Assembly: GCA_030532245.1 (NCBI GenBank)
Contig: JAUNLN010000004.1
Coordinates: forward strand, 2,253 to 66,252
Direction: 5' to 3'
DNA from: Actinomycetaceae bacterium
GTDB taxonomy: Bacteria > Actinomycetota > Actinomycetes > Actinomycetales > Actinomycetaceae
DNA: 64,000 nt
Of this stretch, positions 9,569 to 18,374 are shown one piece after another. Under the pieces are notes generated by a model. The model did no database searches. It was not told the origin of the DNA and saw only the letters and a program-made list of their open reading frames with translations. The position numbers were made by a program, and so were the translations under genes. Within the stretch, counting starts at the first letter, position 1. The number at the start of each line of letters is the position of its first letter.

Positions 9569-9607
9569 CGCTACACTTGAACCGACTTCATACTTAAGGA
9601 GGACACT

Positions 9608-10381
9608 GTGCGCGTAGCAAGATTCAGTGCGGGCGGAAACCCGAAATACGGTGCTATCAAAGAAGGCTCCACCCGCATCGAAGGTCTAAAAGGCGACCCG
9701 CTATTCCAAGGCGTCGAACCATCCGGCGAAGTATTCGAACTCGACGAAGTTCGCCTACTCAGCCCCGTGATTCCACGCTCCAAAATCGTGGCCGTCGGCA
9801 AAAACTACCGCGCACACGCCAGCGAGATGGGCGGGGAAGTCCCCGACCACCCGATGATCTTCTTCAAACCGAACACCGCGGTGATCGGCCCAGACGATCC
9901 GATCGTGCTACCAGCCTGGTCTTCCGAAGTTAGCTACGAAACCGAACTAGCCGTCGTAATCCGCACAATGGCGCGGAACGTACCCGCAAGCCGCGCGCTC
10001 GACTACGTATTCGGCTACACCGTTGCCAACGACGTAACCGCGCGCGACGCACAGCGAATCGACGGGCAATGGGCGCGAGCGAAAGGCTTCGACACCTCCG
10101 CTCCGCTCGGCCCGTGGATCACCATCGACCCCGAACTCGACATCAACAACCTCGATATCGAAACCAGGGTCAACGGCAAAGTCGTACAGCAGGGCAACAC
10201 CAGCGACATGGTGTACGACGTTCCCCAACTAATCGAATACATCACCTCGGCCATGACACTCCTGCCAGGCGACGTCATCCTCACGGGCACGCCCATGGGT
10301 GTCGGGACAATCGAAGCGGGCGACCGCGTCGAATGCGAAGTTAAAGGCATCGGAACACTAGCCAACTTCGTAACCAGATAA
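9608..10381 (+). CDS. Fumarylacetoacetate hydrolase (FAH) family protein
   Basis: A 257-residue enzyme of the FAH/acylpyruvase fold. Signatures are KIVAVGKNYRAHASEMG, the metal ligands in SYETELAVVI (E-x-E) and TVANDVTARDAQ (Asp), AKGFDTSAPLGPWI, and the C-terminal DVILTGTPMGVGTIEAGD. Members hydrolyse or decarboxylate 2-keto acids such as acylpyruvates, oxaloacetate or homoprotocatechuate intermediates; the substrate here is not deducible. An excellent AAGGAGG lies six bases before the GTG start. The HrpB gene starts two bases after its stop, so they are probably co-transcribed, though no functional link is known. Confidence 0.92.
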   Translation: MRVARFSAGGNPKYGAIKEGSTRIEGLKGDPLFQGVEPSGEVFELDEVRLLSPVIPRSKIVAVGKNYRAHASEMGGEVPDHPMIFFKPNTAVIGPDDPIVLPAWSSEVSYETELAVVIRTMARNVPASRALDYVFGYTVANDVTARDAQRIDGQWARAKGFDTSAPLGPWITIDPELDINNLDIETRVNGKVVQQGNTSDMVYDVPQLIEYITSAMTLLPGDVILTGTPMGVGTIEAGDRVECEVKGIGTLANFVTR

Positions 10382-10383
10382 CG

Positions 10384-12873
10384 TTGAAGCCCAGCCTTCT
10401 AGACGCATACCAAAGTGCGCGCCTGCCTATCAAAGCCGCAACTGACCAAATCAGTGCAGCAGTTTTAGGCAGGCGCCGCTTCGTGCTAAGCGCAAGCCCG
10501 GGCTCCGGCAAAACTACGCTCGCACCCCTCCTCGTGCGCCACCTCCTCGACGAAACCGGCTCCACCGGGCGGATCCTCGTCGCCCAACCAAGGCGCGTTG
10601 CCGTACGCTCAGCCGCCCGGTACGTCGCCTCCCTCATCGGCGAAAAACCGGGAGAGCGAGTCGGTTGGACCATGCGCGGTGACCGAGCCATGAGCGACCG
10701 CACGCGCATCGAGTTCACCACCACCGGCACGCTGCTACGCCGCCTCATCGGTGATCCTGACCTGGAAGGCGTCGACGCGCTCCTCATCGATGAAGTCCAC
10801 GAGCGACACCTAGACTCCGACCTCGCGCTCGCGTTCGCCCTCGACGTGGCAGACCTGCGCGACGACCTGCTGCTTGGCGTCATGTCTGCAACCGCCGACA
10901 CCGACCGATTCCGGGAACTACTCGCCAGCTCCGACGAGGCCGTCGCAATCGAAGCGCCCGGCAAGCCCTACCCGCTCGAGGTAGTGTGGACGCCACCAAA
11001 AGAACCATCCCTAAGCGAGCGAGGTGCCAGCCCCGCACTACTCGTGCACTTAGCCAACACCGCGCTGGAGGCATTCGCGCGCCACGGTTCAACCCTCGTT
11101 TTTGCCCCCTCAATCCGCGACGTGGAGGAGGTAGCCGCCCGCATTCGCGCAGGTGGCGTACGAACTTTTAGCCTGCACAGTGCGGTTGCCGAATCGGAGC
11201 AAGACGCGGCGCTTCTTACCAAAGAGCCGAGGGTAATCGTTGCAACCGACATCGCCGAAACCTCACTCACGGTTCCGGGCGTGAACTGCGTGGTCGACTC
11301 GGGGCTAACGCGCACGCCCCGCTACGACGTAGCCCGCGACACGACGAGGCTCGTCACGATCGGGGCGTCACGCTCCTCCGCGATTCAACGCGCCGGCCGC
11401 GCCCACCGAACCGCGCCGGGCACGGTCTACAGGTGCTACTCGCAAACCGACTACGCCCGCATGCGCACATACGCTCCTCCCGAGATCGAAAGTGCAGACC
11501 TGACGGAGGCGGCCCTGCTCGCCTTCGCGTGGAGCGCCCCAGACGAGCTGCGACTGCTCAGCGATTTTCCCCGCCCCGCAATGGAACGGGCCACGAGGGA
11601 ACTCGAACGCATCGGCGCGCTCGCGGGCGGCGCAATCAGCGAGGCTGGGAGGGTTCTAGCGCGCGTCCCGGTGGATCCGCGGGCGGCTCACGCGCTCCTC
11701 TTGGCGTCAAAATGGAGTGGGCGCGAGGAACGCGTTGCGCGAATCGTCGCCGCAATGACGAGCGATGCGCGCGTGGAAAGCGCGGACATTACGCGGGCAC
11801 TTCAAACTGCTTCGGAACGCGAAGTTAAGCGGTTAAGCGCACTCACGCGCAGATTCGCCAACTCCTACCCGGCGGAGCCGCTGGGCGAGAAGATTGACGA
11901 ACTCGACCTACCGGGTGTCGTAGTCGGCCTCGCGTTCCCTGGCCGCATCGCAAGAAAACGGGGGAGCGAAGAGCGCCACATTCGTTTCCTCTCCGCCTCG
12001 GGCACGGGCCTGTACGTCGACGCCTCCTCGCCCCTCTCATCCGAAAACTGGATCGCAGTCTCCAGCGTGCTAAACACCGCGGGCAAAACACGAGTACTCC
12101 TTGGAGCGCCGCTAAACCCGCGTCACGCGCGCTTCATCGGAGGAGGGATGATCGCCTCCGAAAACGTGACCGAGCTTGTTGGAGGACGGCTTCGCTCGCG
12201 CAGCATTCTGAGTCTAGGCGCAATCCAAATAGGGGAGGCGCCGGCCGAAACCCCAATCGACGAGGCAAGGAAAGTGGTGGCCGCCGCGCTCGAAAGCGAG
12301 GGGCTCTCACTGTTCAAGCTCGGAAAAGCGGCGGAAGAGTTCGTCCGCAAAACCCGATACATCAGCCAAAGGGACTCCTCGTGGCCCGACCTCACCGGCG
12401 AGGTGCTAGCTGCACACGTGGACGAACTCGTAGGCGGAAGCTGGCCCAACCTGCTTGCAGGCGCCTCCCTGAGCGAAATCGACGTGCTGACCGGTTTGAA
12501 AACCGTTGTTGGATGGGACAAAGTCGCGCAACTCGACTCCCTCGTTCCCGATTCGATCGAACTGCCCTCCGGCAACCGTGCGCGCATAGTTTTCGACCCC
12601 GAGCGCGGGCCGACGGTGCGCGTCAAACTGCAGGAAACCTTCGGCTTCAAAAACGTTCCGGAGGTGCTCGGCCAGCCCCTCACATTCGAACTCCTGTCGC
12701 CGGCGGGCAGGCCGCTTGCCATCACCTCAAACCTGAAGACGTTCTTCGACGAAACGTATCCGGCTGTGCGCGCCGAGATGCGCGGGCGCTACCCGAAGCA
12801 CCCGTGGCCGGAGGATCCCTGGACCGCTACCGCGACCAACCGCACGAATGCGCGCCTGCGCGCCCAAAACTGA
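10384..12873 (+). CDS. hrpB: HrpB-type ATP-dependent helicase
   Basis: An 829-residue DEAH-family helicase. Motif I is ASPGSGKTT (about residue 38), motif Ia VAQPRRVAVRSAARYVA, motif II LIDEVHERHLDSD (about 138), motif III VMSATADT, motif V VATDIAETSLTVPGV and motif VI QRAGRAHRTAPG. The long C-terminal region with TGLKTVVGWDKVAQLDSLVP is specific to HrpB. The cellular role of HrpB is poorly defined. The start is taken as TTG two bases after the preceding stop, with no clear Shine-Dalgarno, so translation may be coupled to the upstream gene. The family is secure, the exact start less so. Confidence 0.92.
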   Translation: MKPSLLDAYQSARLPIKAATDQISAAVLGRRRFVLSASPGSGKTTLAPLLVRHLLDETGSTGRILVAQPRRVAVRSAARYVASLIGEKPGERVGWTMRGDRAMSDRTRIEFTTTGTLLRRLIGDPDLEGVDALLIDEVHERHLDSDLALAFALDVADLRDDLLLGVMSATADTDRFRELLASSDEAVAIEAPGKPYPLEVVWTPPKEPSLSERGASPALLVHLANTALEAFARHGSTLVFAPSIRDVEEVAARIRAGGVRTFSLHSAVAESEQDAALLTKEPRVIVATDIAETSLTVPGVNCVVDSGLTRTPRYDVARDTTRLVTIGASRSSAIQRAGRAHRTAPGTVYRCYSQTDYARMRTYAPPEIESADLTEAALLAFAWSAPDELRLLSDFPRPAMERATRELERIGALAGGAISEAGRVLARVPVDPRAAHALLLASKWSGREERVARIVAAMTSDARVESADITRALQTASEREVKRLSALTRRFANSYPAEPLGEKIDELDLPGVVVGLAFPGRIARKRGSEERHIRFLSASGTGLYVDASSPLSSENWIAVSSVLNTAGKTRVLLGAPLNPRHARFIGGGMIASENVTELVGGRLRSRSILSLGAIQIGEAPAETPIDEARKVVAAALESEGLSLFKLGKAAEEFVRKTRYISQRDSSWPDLTGEVLAAHVDELVGGSWPNLLAGASLSEIDVLTGLKTVVGWDKVAQLDSLVPDSIELPSGNRARIVFDPERGPTVRVKLQETFGFKNVPEVLGQPLTFELLSPAGRPLAITSNLKTFFDETYPAVRAEMRGRYPKHPWPEDPWTATATNRTNARLRAQN

Positions 12874-12906
12874 CGGCCGACCCAACTGAAGGCCGGCCGC
12901 TGAACG

Positions 12907-12940
12907 AGGGGGCTGATCAGTATCGTTAGACCAGCCCCCT
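12907..12940. terminator. Bidirectional hairpin between convergent hrpB and malY-like genes
   Basis: AGGGGGCTG (12907-12915) pairs perfectly with CAGCCCCCT (12932-12940). There is no long T run on either side, but the position between two converging stops fits a shared terminator. Confidence 0.6.
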
Positions 12941-12954
12941 AGGTCGAGTTAGAT

Positions 12955-14085
12955 CTAAGAGGTCAGGTCGATCATGCGCCTAATCGAGCGCTCCACCACC
13001 TGCCTAGAAGATGCGAACCCGAAGCGCACGTACTGTTCGTACCCCTTGCCCAGAGCCGCGCCGGGGGTCATGCGCACGCGCGCCTCCTCCAAGAACTTTT
13101 CAGAAGGATTCGACGAGCCCAGAGCCTCGGCGTTGATGATGCCAAGATACGTGCCCTGAGGCTCTGACCAGCTCAGATTCGACTCGGCGAGCAGGCTGGT
13201 AATCAGCTCGGCGTTGCCGCGCAGGTACTTGTTCAACTCCGCCAGCCACGGGTCGCCCTGCTCATACGCAACCGCAGACGCTAGCGCACCAATCGGCGCG
13301 GCAAAGTTAAGCCACGCGGCAACCGGCTCGAACCTCTCCTTCATGGCACCCGTTGTAATCATCTGTGCACAGTGCAAACCCGCGAGGTTGAAGCCCTTCG
13401 AAGCCGCAACTGCCGTAACCGTGCGATCCGCAAAATCGGGGCTGATACTTGCAAAAGGAATGTGCTTTTGCGGTGCCACGACGAGCGGCGCGTGAATCTC
13501 ATCGTTAAAGATGAGAAGGTCATGCTCCACCGCGATGCGCCCAAGCTCCTTCAGCTCCTCGAGCTCCAGCACGCGTCCCGTCGGATTCCACGGGTTGCAG
13601 ATGATGAGCAGATCCGAGGTCTTGGCCGCCTCCTCAATCGCCTCAAAGTCGAGGCGCCACACGCCATCATCGAGCAGGGAGGGAACTTCGACAGCCTCGT
13701 GACCATACTTGCCAGGAAGCGTAAGGAACGGCATGTAGGCCGGCGTCGGCACAATCACGCGAGAGCCGGGCTCTAGCATGTGGCCAAGGATCGCACGCAA
13801 GCCGTCGAGCACCGACGAGGCAAGCGACACCTCCTCGGGTGCGAAACTCCACCCGTAGCGGCGCTGTGTCATACTCACCGTCGCGCGTTGCAGGCGCTCC
13901 GTGAGGGCCGGCGGCATGTATCCGAGGAAGCCCGACCTGATCGCCGAGTGTATGGCCTCCTCAACTACGGGAGCCGTACCAAAATCCATCTCGGCAACCC
14001 AGTGCCCAGAAACCCCCGGCGTATTCCACTTGAGCATGCCGCCTTCGAACATGCGCTCTTCGTTAAAACCATCGAAGTTAACCAT
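12955..14085 (-). CDS. MalY/PatB-family PLP aminotransferase (possible cystathionine beta-lyase)
   Basis: A 376-residue fold-type I aminotransferase. N-terminal KWNTPGVSGHWVAEMDFGTAP matches the MalY/PatB signature; CNPWNPTGRV (about residue 161) and FNDEIHAPLV give the ring-binding Asn/Asp region; the PLP lysine is in AASKGFNLAGLH (about 233). Members cleave cystathionine or other C-S bonds and sometimes act as regulators. Methionine synthesis or cysteine degradation are both possible here. GGAGG lies seven bases before the ATG. It is the last gene with the C-rich + strand pattern before the composition switch. Confidence 0.9.
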   Translation of the reverse strand: MVNFDGFNEERMFEGGMLKWNTPGVSGHWVAEMDFGTAPVVEEAIHSAIRSGFLGYMPPALTERLQRATVSMTQRRYGWSFAPEEVSLASSVLDGLRAILGHMLEPGSRVIVPTPAYMPFLTLPGKYGHEAVEVPSLLDDGVWRLDFEAIEEAAKTSDLLIICNPWNPTGRVLELEELKELGRIAVEHDLLIFNDEIHAPLVVAPQKHIPFASISPDFADRTVTAVAASKGFNLAGLHCAQMITTGAMKERFEPVAAWLNFAAPIGALASAVAYEQGDPWLAELNKYLRGNAELITSLLAESNLSWSEPQGTYLGIINAEALGSSNPSEKFLEEARVRMTPGAALGKGYEQYVRFGFASSRQVVERSIRRMIDLTS

Positions 14086-14193
14086 GCTTAAACCTCCTCG
14101 TCTAACAATAGTTGCCCGGCCACAAACGTGTGTTGAGTGTACATGCCATTCTCAAAAGTGGGGGAGGCCTAAACGTTGAGAACGAAAAACGCG

Positions 14194-14224
14194 TTGATAC
14201 ACGGTTGAAGAATCGTTGTAGAAT
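14194..14224 (+). promoter_or_regulatory. Likely gltX promoter
   Basis: TTGATA (14194-14199) and TAGAAT (14219-14224) are spaced by 19 bases, and the ATG follows at 14234. The start point would fall within a few bases of the ATG, so the gltX mRNA may have almost no leader. Confidence 0.45.
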
Positions 14225-14233
14225 CAAGGCATC

Positions 14234-15742
14234 ATGGATACTTTAGATGGCGGCAAAGTCCGCGTTCGTTTTTGCCCTTCACCAACTGGAACTCCGCACG
14301 TCGGAATGGTTCGCACCTGCCTATTCAACTGGGCGTGGGCGCGTCACGTTGGTGGCACGTTCGTTTTCCGCATTGAGGATACCGATGCGAAGCGCGATTC
14401 GGAAGAGTCGTTCGACCAGATTATTGATTCCCTAACGTGGCTTGGCCTCGACTGGGACGAGGGCGTTTTGAAGGGCGGCCCGCACGAGCCGTACCGGCAG
14501 TCGCAGCGCATGCACATCTATGAGGATGTTGCTAAGAAGCTTCTCGAAGGTGGCTACGCGTACGAGTCGTTCTCCACGCCGGAGGAGATTGAGGCGCGCC
14601 ATCGCGCGGCTGGCCGCGACCCGAAGCTGGGTTACGACGGCTTTGACCGTGATCTTACGGAGGAGCAGAAGGCGGCATTCCGCGCGGAGGGTCGCGAGCC
14701 TGTTTTGCGTATCAAGATGCCTGATGAAGACATCACTTTCACCGATTTGGTGCGCGGTGAGATCACGTTTAAGGCGGGTTCGGTTCCTGACTACGTGATT
14801 GTGCGCGGTAATGGGCACCCGCTGTACACGCTCGTGAACCCTGTTGACGACGCGCTCATGGACATTACGCACGTGCTTCGCGGTGAGGATTTGCTTTCCT
14901 CTACGCCGCGTCAGATCGTGCTTTACCGCGCGCTTCTCGAGCTTGGCATTGCAAAGCAAATGCCTGAGTTTGGCCACCTCCCGTACGTCATGGGTGAGGG
15001 CAACAAGAAGCTTTCGAAGCGCGATCCGGAGTCGAACCTGTTGCTCCACCGCGAGAACGGCATGATTCCTGAGGGCCTGCTCAACTATCTTGCTCTTCTT
15101 GGCTGGTCGATTAGCCCGGATGAGGATATTTTCACGCCGAAGCAGATGGTCGACTCGTTCGACATTCACGACGTGAACCCGAACCCGGCGCGTTTCGACC
15201 TAAAGAAGGCTATCGCGATCAACGCGGACCACATTCGCATGCTTGACGGTGATGACTTTAAGCGCCGTCTCGTGCCGTTCTTGCACCGCGATGGCTTCGT
15301 TTCCGCAAAGGACTTCGAAGACCTCACCGAACGCGAGCAGGAGATCATCACTGCGGGTGCTCCGCTCGTTCAGACTCGCATCCGCCTCCTTGGTGAGGTT
15401 GGCGGCATGCTCGGCCCGTTCTTCGTTGAGGCGGCCGACCTTGAGTTTGAGGAGAAGGCGGTCAGCCGTTTGAAGGACAACGCGGTTGAGGTTCTTGACG
15501 CGGGTATTGAGGTCATCGAGGGTATGGATGAGTTCAATACTGAGGCGCTTGAGGAGAAGCTCCGCGTACGTCTCGTGGAGGAAATGGGTGTTAAGCCGCG
15601 CCTGGCTTTCGGCCCGCTACGTACGGCTATTTCTGGCCGTCAGGTTTCGCCGCCACTGTTTGAGTCTATGGAAATCATGGGCAAGGATGAGGTTTTGGTG
15701 CGTCTTCGCGGCCTAAAGTCCATGCTCGAGACTTCCGACTAG
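14234..15742 (+). CDS. gltX: Glutamyl-tRNA synthetase
   Basis: A 502-residue class I aminoacyl-tRNA synthetase charging tRNA-Glu. In organisms that use the amidotransferase route it also charges tRNA-Gln. The HIGH-type motif is [11 protein letters not shown] (residues 16-26) and the KMSKS-type motif is [11 protein letters not shown] (about 257). The Rossmann core and helical anticodon-binding C-terminus are both present at usual length. tRNA-Gln(CUG) and two tRNA-Glu(CUC) genes lie directly downstream, so the enzyme and its substrates are clustered. No glutaminyl-tRNA synthetase appears in the window. This is the first gene with the G/T-rich + strand codon pattern. Confidence 0.97.
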   Translation: MDTLDGGKVRVRFCPSPTGTPHVGMVRTCLFNWAWARHVGGTFVFRIEDTDAKRDSEESFDQIIDSLTWLGLDWDEGVLKGGPHEPYRQSQRMHIYEDVAKKLLEGGYAYESFSTPEEIEARHRAAGRDPKLGYDGFDRDLTEEQKAAFRAEGREPVLRIKMPDEDITFTDLVRGEITFKAGSVPDYVIVRGNGHPLYTLVNPVDDALMDITHVLRGEDLLSSTPRQIVLYRALLELGIAKQMPEFGHLPYVMGEGNKKLSKRDPESNLLLHRENGMIPEGLLNYLALLGWSISPDEDIFTPKQMVDSFDIHDVNPNPARFDLKKAIAINADHIRMLDGDDFKRRLVPFLHRDGFVSAKDFEDLTEREQEIITAGAPLVQTRIRLLGEVGGMLGPFFVEAADLEFEEKAVSRLKDNAVEVLDAGIEVIEGMDEFNTEALEEKLRVRLVEEMGVKPRLAFGPLRTAISGRQVSPPLFESMEIMGKDEVLVRLRGLKSMLETSD

Positions 15743-15874
15743 GGCGACGTGAAATAAACCACGGCGTAAGAATTTTGTAAGGTAGCCTCTCGTCAGGTAA
15801 AGTTTTCTCTTGGCGCTTCCAAGTGAAGATTTCCCAGAGAGCTGGAGAATCTGAACGAAGAGGCTTCCTTACCT

Positions 15875-15946
15875 TGGGGTATGGTGTAATTGGCAGCACG
15901 AGTGATTCTGGTTCATTTAGTCTAGGTTCGAGTCCTGGTACCCCAG
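15875..15946 (+). tRNA. tRNA-Gln (anticodon CUG)
   Basis: A 72-base cloverleaf. Acceptor TGGGGTA pairs with TACCCCA plus discriminator G, the anticodon loop is TTCTGGT with CTG, and the T arm contains GGTTCGAGTCC. CCA is not encoded. The 130 bases before it contain several short inverted repeats, including AAGGTAGCCTCT near 15780 opposite AGAGGC...TACCTT near 15860, and no gene. Confidence 0.93.
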
Positions 15947-16002
15947 CGAAAACTTCTTAAACGGAAACTGTTTGGAAGATTTCAAACGCGAGTATTCGCA
16001 AG

Positions 16003-16075
16003 GCCCCCATCGTCTAGCGGCCCAGGACACCGCCCTCTCACGGCGGCGACACCGGTTCAAATCCGGTTGGGGGTA
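16003..16075 (+). tRNA. tRNA-Glu (anticodon CUC), copy 1
   Basis: A 73-base cloverleaf. Acceptor GCCCCCA pairs with TGGGGGT plus discriminator A, the anticodon stem-loop is CCGCCCTCTCACGGCGG with CTC, and the T arm is GGTTCAAATCC. It is identical to the copy at 16118-16190. CCA is not encoded. Confidence 0.95.
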
Positions 16076-16117
16076 CAGGTTCGAGAAGAACCAAATGTAA
16101 CGCGAAAGTGTTGCGAG

Positions 16118-16190
16118 GCCCCCATCGTCTAGCGGCCCAGGACACCGCCCTCTCACGGCGGCGACACCGGTTCAAATCCGGTTGGGGGTA
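16118..16190 (+). tRNA. tRNA-Glu (anticodon CUC), copy 2
   Basis: Identical in sequence to the copy 115 bases upstream. The repeat stops at the tRNA ends, with only a few matching bases outside. A hairpin terminator follows, so both Glu copies and perhaps the tRNA-Gln form one transcript. Confidence 0.95.
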
Positions 16191-16194
16191 CGAT

Positions 16195-16219
16195 AAGGCA
16201 CCGAGAAGGTGCCTTTTTT
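16195..16219 (+). terminator. Terminator of the tRNA-Gln/Glu cluster
   Basis: AAGGCACC (16195-16202) pairs with GGTGCCTT (16208-16215) across a 5-base loop and runs into a six-T tract. Confidence 0.9.
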
Positions 16220-16258
16220 GTTTGCCATTACGCGGCCGTTGTGCGGCGCGTTTGCCGG

Positions 16259-17383
16259 CTAGTTTCGCATCGTTTCGTACAGGTCCAAGTACTGCTTAAG
16301 GCCCCGGCTCCACGTGTGTGAGATGGGGTGCTCTAGTGCATAGCGACGCATTGCGTGGAGTCGTTCAGGGTGGTTGGCGAGCATAGCGAGGGCCGCGGCC
16401 ATTTCGTCATCTGAGCGCGTTTTCAATCCATCTTTGCCGTGGGTGATGAACTCTTCGATACCGGCGCCCTCCCGGTAGATCACGGGTAGGCCGCAGGCGC
16501 GTGCCTCGAGCGCTGCAATGCCGAACGCTTCCTTCACGACGGGGGAGACGAATACGTCCGTGTCTTCGTATGCGCGCGCGAGTTCCTTGGGCGAAACTTT
16601 GCCGTGCAGGTTGATCGGCGCGCCCCGCTTGGCCATCTCTTGCAGCTGAGAGAGCTGCGGGCCGCCTCCGAAAATATCGACTTCAACGGAGGCTTTCTTT
16701 GCCAGATTTGCGAGGGGAACAACGCGCTTTCTGGGAGCCAGCCTTGTTGCGGTAACCGCTCGCATTGGCCTGAAAGTTCCCTCTCCTGCGCTCTGTTCAA
16801 AACCATGATTTTGGAGGCGTTTGAGCGCGCGTACGCGTGAGGCTTCCCAGGGTTCTTCGAAGATGAGGTTGGGTAGAACGTCTACGTGTATTTCGCCAAG
16901 TGAGGAGCGGGCGACGGCGTCGGCCGCCGCTTTGGATACTGCGGTCAGTTTGATTCCGCTCCGCTCCCATGAACGGAGGGGATTGGTGAGCCCGTACCAC
17001 CAGGTTGCGTCGGCTAGGTGTGAATGCCAGGTGAGTACGGCTTTCGTCCCGGTCGCTAGAGAGGCGTTAACTGCCATGCGCGCAAACGGCGAGACAATGC
17101 CGGTGTGAATGTGTACGACGTCAAAAGCCGGTAGGGCCTCTCGAAGGGCCCTACCGGCAAACGGATTTACAGGAAGGTCGAATGGTACGCGCGTCGTGAT
17201 ACGACGAATCGCGACGTCGCCTTCCCGTGACGTCGAATCGCCTCGCTCATCCCCATCCGGTGTGGCGGTGATGACCGTAACCTTAGAACCGGCATCACTA
17301 AGAGCGTGCGCAAGGTTTTGTACCTGCGTCTCTATGCCGCCAACGCGAGGGCTGTACGGGTCAGAGACTAGGGCGATGCGCAT
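16259..17383 (-). CDS. GT4-family glycosyltransferase
   Basis: A 374-residue GT-B glycosyltransferase. The N-terminal donor/acceptor fold begins MRIALVSDPYSPRVGGIETQ with the glycine-rich loop typical of family 4, and the C-terminal nucleotide-sugar site is SPVVKEAFGIAALEARACGLPV (E-x7-E, about residue 293). It may add mannose or another hexose to a lipid or polysaccharide; acceptor and donor are not deducible. No membrane segment is visible. It starts 39 bases after the IclR regulator on the same strand, so the two are probably co-transcribed. The Shine-Dalgarno is weak. Confidence 0.9.
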   Translation of the reverse strand: MRIALVSDPYSPRVGGIETQVQNLAHALSDAGSKVTVITATPDGDERGDSTSREGDVAIRRITTRVPFDLPVNPFAGRALREALPAFDVVHIHTGIVSPFARMAVNASLATGTKAVLTWHSHLADATWWYGLTNPLRSWERSGIKLTAVSKAAADAVARSSLGEIHVDVLPNLIFEEPWEASRVRALKRLQNHGFEQSAGEGTFRPMRAVTATRLAPRKRVVPLANLAKKASVEVDIFGGGPQLSQLQEMAKRGAPINLHGKVSPKELARAYEDTDVFVSPVVKEAFGIAALEARACGLPVIYREGAGIEEFITHGKDGLKTRSDDEMAAALAMLANHPERLHAMRRYALEHPISHTWSRGLKQYLDLYETMRN

Positions 17384-17422
17384 TAGATACTCGAGGCTTC
17401 GAGGCGTACCTAGGGGATCGGG

Positions 17423-18160
17423 CTAGAGCCCGAGCTCTTCGGCGCGACGGAGGAAATCTGAAAGGCGGTTGGCCGCAGCCACAACAGAAGGTCCGTGCTG
17501 GCGTCCCGGCTGGCGTCCCATGCGTTCGACGGGGCCGGAGATGGAGACTGCGGCAAGTACCTTTCCGCCCGGCCCGCGAACGGGGGCGGAAACGGAGGCG
17601 ACGCCAATCTCTCGCTCTGATACCGACTGTGCCCAGCCGCGACGGCGAACAGCTGACAGCATCGTCGCGTTAAACGAGGCGCCGTAGAGGCCGCGGTGGA
17701 GGCGGTCGGGTTCTTCCCAGGCGAGGAGTACTTGGGCGGCGGAACCAGCCTTCATTGAGAGGGTGGCGCCTACTGGAATGGAGTCGCGCAAACCAATCTG
17801 CCGCTCGGCTGCGGCAACACAAATGCGCTGGTCGCCTTGCCTGCGGTAAAGCTGGGTGGATTCCTTCGTGTGATCGCGCAGGGCGATGAGCACGGGGGTT
17901 GCCGATGCTAGGAGCCTGTCTTCACCCGCTGCGGAGGCGAGTTCGGATAGGCGAGGCCCTAAAACAAAACGGCCCTGCATGTCGCGAGCCACAAACCTGT
18001 GGAACTCGAGTGCGACTGCAAGGCGGTGCGCAGTAGGGCGTGCAAGTTTCGTTGTCGAAACAAGTTGGGCAAGCGTTGCCGGGCCGGCTTCTAATGCGGA
18101 CAAAACTAATGAAGCTTTGTCTAAAACGCCGACACCACTGGTTGGGGCTTTTTCGTCCAT
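17423..18160 (-). CDS. IclR-family regulator, LtbR-like
   Basis: A 245-residue regulator with an N-terminal winged helix (LDKASLVLSAL...LAQLVSTTKLARPTAHRLAVAL, residues 12-60) and a C-terminal IclR effector domain. It resembles LtbR/Rv2989-type proteins that sit beside leuCD in other actinobacteria and control leucine and tryptophan genes. I chose the ATG at 18160; the frame extends 28 codons further, but that would translate a perfect palindromic operator at 18171-18195. Normally leuC and leuD are divergent neighbours; here murA is. Autoregulation is inferred from the palindrome. Confidence 0.85.
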   Translation of the reverse strand: MDEKAPTSGVGVLDKASLVLSALEAGPATLAQLVSTTKLARPTAHRLAVALEFHRFVARDMQGRFVLGPRLSELASAAGEDRLLASATPVLIALRDHTKESTQLYRRQGDQRICVAAAERQIGLRDSIPVGATLSMKAGSAAQVLLAWEEPDRLHRGLYGASFNATMLSAVRRRGWAQSVSEREIGVASVSAPVRGPGGKVLAAVSISGPVERMGRQPGRQHGPSVVAAANRLSDFLRRAEELGL

Positions 18161-18170
18161 AGTCAAATCT

Positions 18171-18195
18171 TGCCATCTCAACGCGTGAGATGGCA
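18171..18195. promoter_or_regulatory. Perfect palindromic operator before the IclR gene
   Basis: TGCCATCTCA (18171-18180) and TGAGATGGCA (18186-18195) are perfect 10-bp arms separated by five bases, centred 23 bases upstream of the regulator start. No T run follows on either strand, so a protein-binding site is more likely than a terminator. It lies about 180 bases before murA, which it might also affect. Confidence 0.65.
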
Positions 18196-18374
18196 AGTTT
18201 CCGGATACGAACATTTGCAATTCGGTGCGGCGCAAAACGCTCAAAGTGCCAAAACCACCTAGATTTAAGGTGAGAGTTTAGACAAACGGGCACCGCTCCT
18301 ATCACTAGTCGCGCGTGCGTTATAGATTAGGGCAATAGGTTAGTAGCCCGATATTGGTTTGTAGAAAGGCTTCC

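Noticed and set aside
14086..14233. Replication origin at the composition switch
   Set aside because: No DnaA-box-like TTATCCACA repeats, AT-rich unwinding region, dnaA or dnaN are seen. The spacer looks like an ordinary divergent promoter region.
14086..14233. dif/terminus at the composition switch
   Set aside because: The change is from C-rich to G-rich on the + strand, the opposite of a terminus, and no dif-like palindrome is seen.
16003..16190. Tandem repeat suggesting a CRISPR or mobile element
   Set aside because: The two repeat units are complete tRNA-Glu genes.
18161..18244. Longer N-terminus for the IclR regulator
   Set aside because: The 28 extra codons cover the perfect palindrome and do not resemble the family; the shorter start begins just before the winged helix.
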